Shown here in pieces: positions 56,646 through 64,000 of a DNA stretch of 64,000 bases. Position 1 is the stretch's first letter. Each line of letters begins with the position of its first letter. Origin of the DNA: Bacteroidota bacterium. Lineage in GTDB: Bacteria; Bacteroidota; Bacteroidia; Chitinophagales; Saprospiraceae. Location: positions 168,396 through 232,395 of the forward strand of contig JANSWP010000002.1 of the NCBI GenBank assembly GCA_024743405.1, read 5' to 3'. The notes beneath the pieces are model-generated. The model saw only the letters and a list, made by a program, of their open reading frames with translations, had not been told where the DNA came from and ran no database searches. Both the position numbers and the translations under genes were made by a program.

Positions 56646-57719
56646 TTACATTCTTATTCCCTGCAGTATATATTCTAGCTCCTGCATATGATCTCGCTTA
56701 TCTTCTCCAGGGGCGTGAACAAATCCATCGATAAATAACAACTCATTTTTTTTAGGGTTATGAATCAAATAGCTGATAAAAGGTCCACCCATAAAATCAT
56801 TTTTCATATCCCAAATCCCTCTTGCTTCCAAAGCATAATTATTATCAATAGTTTTTGACTCAATAAACATAGGTAAATCAACATCATTTATTTTCATATA
56901 GGAATTCTTATTGTCAGTTGAGACATAACGACCTAAATGATTCCTAATAGATTTCATCGTATCTCGACTCAATTGAGCTTGATCAAAATACTTCAATTTA
57001 TGAATAAAAATATTTGTATTGGCGTCTCGTGTATCTCTTCGAATCCACAAAAATTGGTCTTTGTCATCATAGACCGCTTTTTGATACTCAACTGGAATTT
57101 TTAGCTTGACTCCAAAATTCGCTACGACTTCTTCTCCCAAACTCCAGTTTTCGCCCCCCATATAGGCAGTTGCATCTACTCGTTTTATTTCTTCTTTATT
57201 AATGCGGCTAATAATAGATGAAGCATTTTTTTGCACATTCTCAATTAACTTTTCTTTCCCAAAGGCATACATATATACTAATAGCTGACCTTGTGCCCAT
57301 TTATTTCGCCCAACATTATTTCCAAAGCCGCTAGTTTCTTTGACTTCTCTCAGTTTTTCCGCACCAATATCCGCTTTAATCAATTGGGTAGTTGGAGAAT
57401 TTTCATCTTCCATATCTGCAATAAAGACATACGTTTTCAATTGCTTCTTGACAGGGTCATAGCCAAGCTCTTCAGGAGTAAAAGGAAGTAAATCCAAGAT
57501 CGGTTCAGGTTGAGGCAAGACTAAATATGGAGAGGCGAAATAAAAATCTACAGAATCTCCTATTGGGCTTTCCCATACACCTTTATCTGAAACAACAACA
57601 ACTTGATTTCTTTGACCAAACGCAGTAGGAGGTCCTTGCCATGGAACCTCACCTGCACATCCAGAGAAAAGAATCACAAAAGATAAAATCAGGAATATAA
57701 AATTTTTCAATATTTTCAT
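56646..57719 (-). CDS. DUF4837-family lipoprotein
   Basis: 357 residues with a lipobox (LFSGC). DUF4837 is a Bacteroidota-specific family of unknown role; recognised features are AFGQRNQVVVVSDKGVWESPIGDSV, WIRRDTRDANTNIFIHKLKY and WDMKNDFMGGPFISYL. The signal places it in the periplasm or outer membrane. It is transcribed apart from the SRPBCC gene upstream. Confidence 0.82.
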   Translation of the reverse strand: MKILKNFIFLILSFVILFSGCAGEVPWQGPPTAFGQRNQVVVVSDKGVWESPIGDSVDFYFASPYLVLPQPEPILDLLPFTPEELGYDPVKKQLKTYVFIADMEDENSPTTQLIKADIGAEKLREVKETSGFGNNVGRNKWAQGQLLVYMYAFGKEKLIENVQKNASSIISRINKEEIKRVDATAYMGGENWSLGEEVVANFGVKLKIPVEYQKAVYDDKDQFLWIRRDTRDANTNIFIHKLKYFDQAQLSRDTMKSIRNHLGRYVSTDNKNSYMKINDVDLPMFIESKTIDNNYALEARGIWDMKNDFMGGPFISYLIHNPKKNELLFIDGFVHAPGEDKRDHMQELEYILQGIRM

Positions 57720-57801
57720 ATATGTTAACTTTTTTACAAAAATAGAAATTTTGATTTCTTCAACTCCAAAGATGCCTATTTGATTAATTTTGGTGGAAAT
57801 A

Positions 57802-57840
57802 AAAAACGCATCGCCAAATAAATGCCGATGCGTTTTTGTT
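57802..57840 (-). terminator. Terminator of the SRPBCC-GyrI gene
   Basis: AAAAACGCATCG (57802-57813) with CGATGCGTTTTT (57826-57837), A/T-flanked on both sides, so it works in either direction. Confidence 0.87.
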
Positions 57841-57858
57841 TCAATAATTCTAACTGTA

Positions 57859-58866
57859 TTATTCTTCCAATAAATAAAATACTTTTGTTAACCATTTTGC
57901 TGTATCTAATTCTATACCTGGATCTGTAACATATTCTTCTATTACTAATTTTGGCTGTGTGATTCCATGCTCCTTCATATAATCGTCCATCCCATAATGA
58001 GCCTCTCCAATATCAGGATAATTACCATAAAAGTCGATCACTAAAGCTTTTCCTGCTTCTATCTGCACTTGAGCAAATTGATCATTTGGACTATCGCCTT
58101 TATAAGCTATAGCTGCAGCCATGTCTGCTATCCCCGTTTCCTCATTCCACTCATACAATAAACCTGAGGGCATACCGTCCATCTCTAGTTTCCCTCCCAT
58201 TACAGCCCCTACCAATTTTTGAAAGTTTTCTGAATAAAATGCAGTAATATCTGTCATTTTAATTTTATCTCTAATCGCTAAATAATTTTTCGCTGGAAAA
58301 TCAATTACATTTATTTTATAACCTCGGTAAGTTTTATCGGCAGCTTCTCTTTCACAAATCGCTTTAATATTCGCTAATCCCTCATCAAACATTTTTTCGC
58401 TTTCCTTATTATTCCCAAAAATTGTAAACGCATTAAATGGATAAGGAATTTTTCCCATTATCCCCCATGTAACTTTAGTCCCCTCTCCTTCAACATCCTC
58501 AAATTTCCAAAATCCATTCATTGGATCATTACCATCAAAAATTAATTCGGATTTTAAGCTTTCGCTAGGCACACTTTCCAGCATTTTAAATGAGCCATTG
58601 CCCATATCTTGACTTGTCCAAGAATAAGTGGCCCCTTCTCCAACAGTTATATCTCCATAAGACACCTCCATTGTTTCATCGGACATCCATGGACCCCATT
58701 CTTCCCAAGTCTTTATATCATTAATTTTTGCGAAAATTGCGTTACGTGATGCGTCGATTGTTGTATACCGTTCCATTTGAAAATCATTTGGCATGATTAA
58801 ACCTAAAACCAAAACTAAAGCCGCCAATATGCCAACGATGCCTAAACCTATTTTTAAAGTTTTCAT
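57859..58866 (-). CDS. SRPBCC domain fused to GyrI-like effector-binding domain
   Basis: 335 residues. One N-terminal membrane helix (about 5-25), an SRPBCC (polyketide-cyclase-like) domain (about 30-170; WEEWGPWMSDE, GSFKMLESVPSE) and a GyrI-like small-molecule-binding domain (about 185-335; ARDKIKMTD..., LYEWNEETGIADMAAAIAY). These folds bind hydrophobic ligands. The fusion is common in Bacteroidota; the role is not known. Confidence 0.82.
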   Translation of the reverse strand: MKTLKIGLGIVGILAALVLVLGLIMPNDFQMERYTTIDASRNAIFAKINDIKTWEEWGPWMSDETMEVSYGDITVGEGATYSWTSQDMGNGSFKMLESVPSESLKSELIFDGNDPMNGFWKFEDVEGEGTKVTWGIMGKIPYPFNAFTIFGNNKESEKMFDEGLANIKAICEREAADKTYRGYKINVIDFPAKNYLAIRDKIKMTDITAFYSENFQKLVGAVMGGKLEMDGMPSGLLYEWNEETGIADMAAAIAYKGDSPNDQFAQVQIEAGKALVIDFYGNYPDIGEAHYGMDDYMKEHGITQPKLVIEEYVTDPGIELDTAKWLTKVFYLLEE

Positions 58867-59222
58867 TATATATAATGTTTTTATTGGTGAGAAAATAAAA
58901 CTTAAGTTTTCAAATATCAGACTAAAGCTACAAACATTAAAATAAAAATATAAATTATATGCGTATTTATTTCAAAATATAACTAAATAAATTTTAATTG
59001 CCTGAAAATAATTCGCAAAAAAAGAATTATAGATCCATATAAATTAAACGTATTATTAAATTTTAAAATGAGTGGATCTCAATAAGTTCAAATCTTCAAA
59101 AAAGCCTAATTTTGCGCCGCTCTTAAAAATCATATTTGAAGAGATTTTTTTAGAACTATTTTCCATAAGAATACGTAAAGTGTGAAAAAATAAATCACAC
59201 ACTTTTCTAAAATATATTAGAG
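58867..59222. other. Divergent region with thrS promoter and leader hairpin
   Basis: Contains the plus-strand -7 element TAATTTTG at 59107-59114 (about 110 bases before thrS) and, 17 bases before the ATG, a hairpin AAAGTGTG (59177-59184) / CACACTTT (59198-59205). Nothing else was recognised. Confidence 0.5.
59107..59114 (+). promoter_or_regulatory. thrS promoter -7 element (TAATTTTG)
   Basis: A perfect Bacteroidota -7 match, followed by a GC-rich GCGCC that may mark the transcript start. It would give a 5' UTR of about 100 bases. Confidence 0.45.
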
Positions 59223-61145
59223 ATGATAAACATTACTTTCCCCGATGGCAATGTACGCCAATATGAATCTGGTGTTTCTGCATACGAAATCGCTAAATCG
59301 ATAAGCCATGGATTGGCAAAAAATGTCCTTTCTGCAAATGTGAATGGAGAAATTTGGGATGCTACCCGACCTATCGAATCAGATTCAAAGGTTCAATTAT
59401 TAACTTGGAATGATGATGGTGGCAAAATGACTTTTTGGCACTCTTCAGCACACTTGATGGCAGAAGCCTTAGAAGCAGTATATCCAGGCATTAAATTCGG
59501 GACAGGACCGGCTACTGATGCTGGATTTTATTACGATATTGATCCGGGAGATCATCATCTTTCTTCTGATGATTTCAAAAAAATAGAGCAAAAAATGCTC
59601 GAATTAGCACGTCAGAAAAATACTTATGCTCGAAAACCTATTTCGAAAGAAGAAGCTCTAAAATATTTTACGGAAAAAGGTGACGAGTATAAAATTGAAT
59701 TGATAGAAAAAAGAGGGGAGAATGAAGCTTTGACATTATATGAGCAAGGTAATTTTATAGATTTATGTAAAGGTCCTCATATTCCAGATACCGGGAAAAT
59801 TAAGGCAATTAAATTAATGAAAATTGCTGGAGCTTATTGGCAAGGAGACGAAAATCGCCAACAAATGACACGTATATATGGTGTCTCTTTCCCCAAGCAA
59901 AAAGACTTGACTGAATATTTGGAAATACTTGAAGAAGCAAAAAAGCGTGACCACAGAAAATTAGGTGCCGAATTAGAGTTGTTTATGTTCTCTGAAAAAG
60001 TGGGACAAGGTTTGCCGATTTGGTTACCAAAAGGAACCGCTTTAAGGTCTCGTCTCGAAAATTTCCTTAAAGAAGAACAAATTAAGAGAGGTTATCAACC
60101 TGTAATTACACCTCACATTGGCAAGAAAGAATTATATGAGACTTCTGGTCATTGGGACAAATACGGAGAAGATAGTTTTCAGCCTATCACTACTCCAAAG
60201 GAAGGCGAGTATTTTTTATTAAAGCCGATGAACTGCCCTCATCACTGCGAAATCTTTGGACACAAACCTCGCTCTTACCGAGAGTTGCCCGTGAGAATTG
60301 CTGAGTTTGGAACAGTTTATAGATATGAGCAAAGTGGTGAGTTACATGGTTTGACAAGAGTTCGAGGGTTTACTCAAGATGATGCGCATTTATTTTGTAC
60401 AGCTGATCAATTAAAAGCAGAATTTTTGAATGTGGTAGATTTGACTATGCACGTTTTAGATAAATTAGGATTCGAAGATTACACTGCTCAAATTTCCTTG
60501 CGTGATCCCGATAATCCTGCCAAATATATTGGATCGGATGAAAATTGGGAAAAAGCAGAAAGCGCTATAATTGAAGCAACCAAAGAAGCTGGCTTGAAAA
60601 CCGTAACTGCTTATGGCGAAGCAGCATTTTATGGTCCAAAATTAGATTTCATGATCAAAGATGCTTTGAAGAGATCTTGGCAGCTAGGGACTATCCAAGT
60701 TGATTATAATCTACCAGAGAGATTTAAATTAGAATACACTGGTGCAGATAATCAACCTCACCGTCCAATTATGATTCACCGTGCACCATTTGGTTCGATG
60801 GAAAGATTCATTGGCGTTTTAATTGAGCATTGTGGTGGGAAATTTCCATTATGGTTGTCACCTGAGCAATTTACCATTTTGACAATTAGCGAAAAGTATA
60901 ACGATTACGCTAAAAAAGTTCAGGATATACTTTCTGCAAATGACATTCGTGGAATCATCGATGAAAGGGCAGAAAAAGTTGGCCGAAAAATACGTGATGC
61001 AGAAGTGAGCAAAATTCCATTCATGTTAATTGTTGGAGAAAAAGAAGCAAACGAGGGTAAAATTTCTGTTAGAAAACAAGGTGAGGGTGACAAAGGAACC
61101 ATGACAATTGAGGAATTCATCACTTACTTCAAAGAATTATTATAA
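59223..61145 (+). CDS. thrS: Threonyl-tRNA synthetase
   Basis: 640 residues. TGS domain (1-62), editing/SAD region (about 65-230; [21 protein letters not shown]), class II core (260-535): motif 2 [23 protein letters not shown], zinc ligands [11 protein letters not shown], motif 3 [16 protein letters not shown], then an anticodon-binding domain (about 545-640). All key parts are intact. In this phylum thrS often precedes infC, but here the next gene is unrelated. A hairpin in the leader may affect translation. Confidence 0.97.
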   Translation: MINITFPDGNVRQYESGVSAYEIAKSISHGLAKNVLSANVNGEIWDATRPIESDSKVQLLTWNDDGGKMTFWHSSAHLMAEALEAVYPGIKFGTGPATDAGFYYDIDPGDHHLSSDDFKKIEQKMLELARQKNTYARKPISKEEALKYFTEKGDEYKIELIEKRGENEALTLYEQGNFIDLCKGPHIPDTGKIKAIKLMKIAGAYWQGDENRQQMTRIYGVSFPKQKDLTEYLEILEEAKKRDHRKLGAELELFMFSEKVGQGLPIWLPKGTALRSRLENFLKEEQIKRGYQPVITPHIGKKELYETSGHWDKYGEDSFQPITTPKEGEYFLLKPMNCPHHCEIFGHKPRSYRELPVRIAEFGTVYRYEQSGELHGLTRVRGFTQDDAHLFCTADQLKAEFLNVVDLTMHVLDKLGFEDYTAQISLRDPDNPAKYIGSDENWEKAESAIIEATKEAGLKTVTAYGEAAFYGPKLDFMIKDALKRSWQLGTIQVDYNLPERFKLEYTGADNQPHRPIMIHRAPFGSMERFIGVLIEHCGGKFPLWLSPEQFTILTISEKYNDYAKKVQDILSANDIRGIIDERAEKVGRKIRDAEVSKIPFMLIVGEKEANEGKISVRKQGEGDKGTMTIEEFITYFKELL

Positions 61146-61164
61146 GGAATTTCGAAATTAATAC

Positions 61165-61223
61165 GCTACGTAAATTTGATACAGTATTTTTTGCTTTTGG
61201 CAGCGCGAAAATTATTACGTAGC
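61165..61223 (+). other. Inverted repeat after thrS
   Basis: GCTACGTAA (61165-61173) and TTACGTAGC (61215-61223) with a 41-base loop containing TTTTTTGCTTTTGG. It may be the thrS 3' end or a small repeat; a U-tail is lacking. Confidence 0.4.
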
Positions 61224-61381
61224 AGCACTTGGATCATTTTTATTTTATAAAATCAAAAAGGACAAGGGCAAGGTATCAGTTATTATTTTTCGAAACCCCT
61301 AAAAGTAAAACAGAGATAAGTTCCTCTCAACATTTTAGAGAAACCCCTGTTAACTATAAATTGTTTTAATTTATTGTGAGA

Positions 61382-61408
61382 TAATCGTTAAAAATCACTT
61401 AACGATTA
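61382..61408. promoter_or_regulatory. Operator-like palindrome TAATCGTTAA-N7-TTAACGATTA
   Basis: A perfect 10-bp inverted repeat with 7-base spacer, 10 bases before the -33 box at 61418. Such placement suits an activator binding site. Confidence 0.6.
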
Positions 61409-61417
61409 AAATTGGAC

Positions 61418-61448
61418 TTGAAATATTCCCCTTTTTCATGTACTTTAC
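61418..61448 (+). promoter_or_regulatory. Promoter TTG-N20-TACTTTAC
   Basis: -33 TTG (61418-61420) and a near-consensus TAnnTTTG (61441-61448) with correct spacing, 34 bases before the next ATG. Confidence 0.5.
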
Positions 61449-61481
61449 ACTTCTTAACTAAATTTTCAGAAATCAAGCCGC

Positions 61482-61838
61482 ATGAAGCAAACTTTACTTT
61501 TTATTCTATTCAGCTTTTTCTCACTGACCATGTTTGGGCAATTCAACCCTGATGGAAGTGATGCGGATCAAAGTTATTTTTTTAACGCCCCCTCTGATCA
61601 GCCCGAAGTAAAAATCACTATTTTTCCGAATCCTGCCATAAACTTTATCTCTATTTCAAATGAAGATAAAGTAAGCGAGATTTCGGTGTTCAACCTTGTA
61701 GGAAGAAAAATAAAAACATTCGAGGCACAAGAAGGAGCAAAATATGATGTTTCTGATTTGCCACAAGGTATGTATCTTATTCAGGTGATGAATCACTCGA
61801 AAAAAGTAATTACAACTCAAAGAATTCGCAAGCGATAA
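61482..61838 (+). CDS. Minimal T9SS type A sorting-domain protein
   Basis: 118 residues: signal peptide (TMFGQ), about 25 residues of linker, then a complete type A sorting domain (TIFPNPAINFISI, ISVFNLVGRKIKTF, LPQGMYLIQVMN, TTQRIRKR). Almost no cargo lies between the two signals. It may be a lone sorting domain that is cleaved and released or a small surface peptide. It has its own promoter with upstream palindrome and a terminator. Confidence 0.83.
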   Translation: MKQTLLFILFSFFSLTMFGQFNPDGSDADQSYFFNAPSDQPEVKITIFPNPAINFISISNEDKVSEISVFNLVGRKIKTFEAQEGAKYDVSDLPQGMYLIQVMNHSKKVITTQRIRKR

Positions 61839-61874
61839 TTTTTACCTGATACCCGAGAAAATTTCCTTGTTATT

Positions 61875-61909
61875 AAATCCCTTTCGATATTATTGAAAGG
61901 GATTTTTTT
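61875..61909 (+). terminator. Rho-independent terminator of the sorting-domain gene
   Basis: AAATCCCTTTC (61875-61885) with GAAAGGGATTT (61895-61905) plus a T-tail. Confidence 0.92.
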
Positions 61910-62223
61910 ATACCTCGTCTTTACGTCACCTACCTCGCCATTCTCACAATTTAATTGAATTTTTCCACAAAGGAATAATTTTGAAACCGAATGTAATACG
62001 CTTTTCAAATATGGATATCGTACATAAAATACGTATCTAACCAGCCAAATAAAAACAAAAGGAAGTAATAATAATAGCTTAGATTCACCAAAATTGCGCA
62101 TTCCCAAAAGCGTAAAAAGAGATTAATAAAAAAAGTACAGTTAATATATGGACTTTCATATCTATTATTCTCTCATATATAAAAATAAATAATGATCAAA
62201 TCTAAAAAAATGCAAAAATATCC

Positions 62224-62287
62224 TGTCACATTTCACAAGAAAAAAATCAAAATAAACAGATTTTAGAATTAAAATGCCTTGTGACAT
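62224..62287. promoter_or_regulatory. Spaced inverted repeat TGTCACA ... TGTGACA
   Basis: Perfect 7-bp arms at 62224-62230 and 62281-62287. They lie 20-80 bases upstream of the sigma-54-like promoter, a usual activator distance. Confidence 0.45.
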
Positions 62288-62304
62288 AAATGAAATAATC
62301 AATT

Positions 62305-62320
62305 GGCATTATAGTTGTAC
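62305..62320 (+). promoter_or_regulatory. Sigma-54-like promoter (TGGCATTATAGTTGTA)
   Basis: Matches TGGCAC-N5-TTGCA with the -24 TGGCA intact and TTG at -12, but GT instead of GC. It lies about 100 bases before the ATG at 62419. Confidence 0.4.
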
Positions 62321-62418
62321 ATATGAATATAACTATACGAAACTCCCATTTAGATACAAAAAATAATTTCCTCCCCCTTTTAAAAATTACTTTCCCCCTT
62401 TAAAAAAAAATTAACAAT

Positions 62419-63509
62419 ATGTCTTTTGTTAGTAAGGGTATCATATTGTCGTTATTGGTATTATTATGCCCTACAGTGACAATGGCTCAGCTTACTACCT
62501 TTAAGAATCCTTTTAATGAGGCGACTTATATAAAAGCAATACAACTGTTGGAAACCAATTCTTTTATTGGCGCTAACTCAGTGTCTACATTTGGACTAGA
62601 AGAGGTTGAGCAAATTTTTCAGACTAACTTTGAAGAGGTAGATAGTCTTCAGTTAATGTGGTTTGAAAATCAAAAAAGACTAATTAGAAAGGACTTAGGG
62701 CTAAATGCAGTCAGCACATTAGGAATGAATGAACAATTCATAGAAAACAATGGGGAATCCTCTTTTGGCATGAGAATGAGGGCAGGACTTGAATGGAACC
62801 TTTTGGGAAATGGCATAAACAGCCGCAAACAAGCGTTAAGAAAACTTACAAAAGAACAGGAAATCTTCTTTCTAGAATCTAAAATTGAACAAAAAGAACA
62901 AAACTATCTACATTTATATAACAATATAATTGATGCCTTTAATAAAGAGAAAATCTTCTTACTGGAACAACGAATATGGTTTCTCCAAGGAATCGTTGAT
63001 GTACTTTATGAACTTTACCATAACCACGATTTATCATATACTGAATTAATAGACTACAAAACAAAGCTAGAAGAGAGTAAAGTGTTGAGAAGAGCTTTCG
63101 AAAGATTCAATGGTGCTTTTTCTCAAGCCATGAATACAGAAGTTTTAGATATAAATGACAGTTGCCCTTATTAGAAATCGAGATTGACGCTCTACTTAGC
63201 GACACTACTTTTCAAAAAATGCAGGAAGAACTAGCTGTTGTGAAAAAAGATTTAATCGAAATACAGCATACCTCAGTGAACAATATAAACCTTAGAGTTG
63301 CTACGCATTACAATTATAGAAGCAACACTTTGAACAATACTTATCCATCTTTTAATACTTCCTTCCGGATGCCATTAAAATTTGATAAAAAGGAAAGACA
63401 CCGTGCTGAAGAATTAGAAATAGAAATGCTGGATAAAGACATGAATTATGTTTTTTATAATAATTCACGAGAACTAAGCTCGACTTTAGCCATTTTCGCA
63501 TGGCATTAA
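62419..63509 (+). pseudogene. TolC-like outer-membrane protein gene, frameshifted and truncated
   Basis: The first frame (62419-63174) gives a signal peptide (TVTMAQ) and a largely helical protein with an ATYIKAIQLLE start, ENQKRLIRK, and RAGLEWNLLGNGINSRKQALRK; it ends ...DINDSCPY. The second frame, from about 63162, continues naturally (LPLLEIEIDALL ... LRVATHYNYRS ... FRMPLKFDKKERHR). One missing base near 63160-63170 explains the break. The second frame ends at 63509 where IS sequence begins. TolC-like identity is inferred from helix pattern and barrel-like strands, not from a firm motif. Confidence 0.6.
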
Positions 63510-64000
63510 ATTAAAACGAAAAGAGAACCCGAAAGAAGAAAACATATTTTTGGATCGATAAAAATTCAGAAATTATGTTTAAGCTTCCACCTGAGTTCTC
63601 GGGGATAATATCGACATTATCTCCGTTATTTTCAAATTCGGTCTTTGAACGTGTTGGTCAATTATTGCTGGGTGCGATACTTACTCAAGGCAAAAGAACC
63701 GTTTGTAGTGTTTTGCGCACCTTAGGTTTAAGTCACATTACTAATTGGGATTTATTTATACCATCGAGTATTAAGCCGAGCCAAATGGAGTGCCTTAGCT
63801 TGTGCTAAACAGATTTTACAAATGCTTATCAAAAGGTTTATCACAACGGAGACCTTAGTCTTTGGTATTGATGAAACCTTAGAACGACGTTGGGGACTCA
63901 AAATAAAAGCACGAGGAATTTATCGAGATGCCGTTCGGTCTTCCCAAAGTCACTTTGTAAAATGTAGCGGATTACGCTGGGTTTGTTTAATGCTGCTTAG
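63500..64000 (+). mobile_element. IS element with DDE transposase (IS701/DDE_5-like), left part
   Basis: The transposase starts at 63575 (MFKLPPEFSGIISTL, RVGQLLLGAILTQGKRTVCSVLRTLGLS). A one-base gain near 63755-63762 shifts the frame; from 63762 the protein continues as HRVLSRAKWSALACAKQ and VFGIDETLERRWGLKIKARGIYRD, with the first catalytic Asp in GIDET. It leaves the window before the remaining catalytic residues. The exact left terminal repeat was not found; the insertion point is estimated at about 63495-63505. Confidence 0.7.

Larger units (their letters stand above)
61839..62418. other. Intergenic region with terminator and regulatory elements
   Basis: Holds the terminator at 61875-61909, then AT-rich DNA with the TGTCACA/TGTGACA pair and sigma-54-like promoter described separately. 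A 96-codon minus-strand frame (61817-62107) overlaps the terminator and is not accepted. Confidence 0.5.

Noticed and set aside
61817..62107. 96-residue minus-strand frame starting with a hydrophobic segment
   Set aside because: It runs through the terminator at 61875-61909 and into the end of the sorting-domain gene; composition resembles translated intergenic AT-rich DNA.

Overview
The window is low-GC chromosomal DNA from a Bacteroidota bacterium, most likely a marine or sludge member of the Saprospiria (Lewinella/Saprospira-like). Evidence: type IX secretion (T9SS) genes (PorQ, a PorP/SprF protein, proteins with T9SS C-terminal signals), OmpA proteins with a beta-propeller, an HYR/Ig-repeat giant surface protein, LytTR/LytS signalling, Bacteroidota-style TAnnTTTG promoter elements and almost no Shine-Dalgarno sequences. 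The assignment below class level is inference. No rRNA, tRNA, CRISPR array or prophage was seen.

Layout. 1-1592: 5' part of a secreted M36 (fungalysin-type) metalloprotease, cut by the window edge. 1.8-8.3 kb: small P-loop kinase, SGNH hydrolase, alpha/beta hydrolase, LpxH-like phosphoesterase, MORN-repeat lipoprotein and porQ. 8.3-9.6 kb: two OmpH/Skp-like periplasmic chaperones. 10.1-18.4 kb: class III nucleotide cyclase, coiled-coil protein, asd, lamin-tail surface protein, small secreted protein. 18.5-26.6 kb: S9 peptidase, then a GT39 / sterol-desaturase-like / PlsC-like membrane-lipid run, a secreted protein of unknown role and a bile-acid-symporter-family transporter preceded by a strong structured-RNA candidate. 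27-36.7 kb: ddl, a large zinc metalloprotease, an unannotated 41-residue membrane protein, a repeat-rich OmpA protein, transglutaminase, a fused E1 alpha/beta dehydrogenase. 35.4-38.8 kb: minus-strand SET-domain/LptC/CorC operon and a DMT exporter. 38.9-49.8 kb: the showpiece, a three-gene surface cluster (2505-residue T9SS-exported repeat protein, PorP/SprF, PD40-OmpA). 50-59 kb: glucosaminidase, TPR protein, GNAT/FemAB-like protein, a LytS/LytTR two-component pair, DUF4837 lipoprotein, SRPBCC-GyrI protein. 59-64 kb: thrS, a minimal T9SS-signal protein with an operator-like palindrome, and a TolC-like gene broken by a frameshift and by an IS whose transposase is itself frameshifted.

How it fits together. 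Much of the window concerns the cell envelope: Asd and Ddl feed peptidoglycan synthesis; LpxH-like, LptC, GT39 and PlsC-like proteins deal with lipid A/LPS and phospholipid; OmpH and OmpA proteins support the outer membrane; PorQ and the PorP/SprF-OmpA-giant protein cluster belong to T9SS export and surface display. No complete undescribed defence or biosynthetic system was recognised. The most novel-looking items are a folded RNA at about 26.7 kb, a small membrane protein at 30.8 kb, a 23-residue repeat OmpA protein, a foldback repeat at 53.0-53.2 kb, a putative small RNA ending at 56.6 kb, and regulatory palindromes at 61.4 and 62.2 kb.
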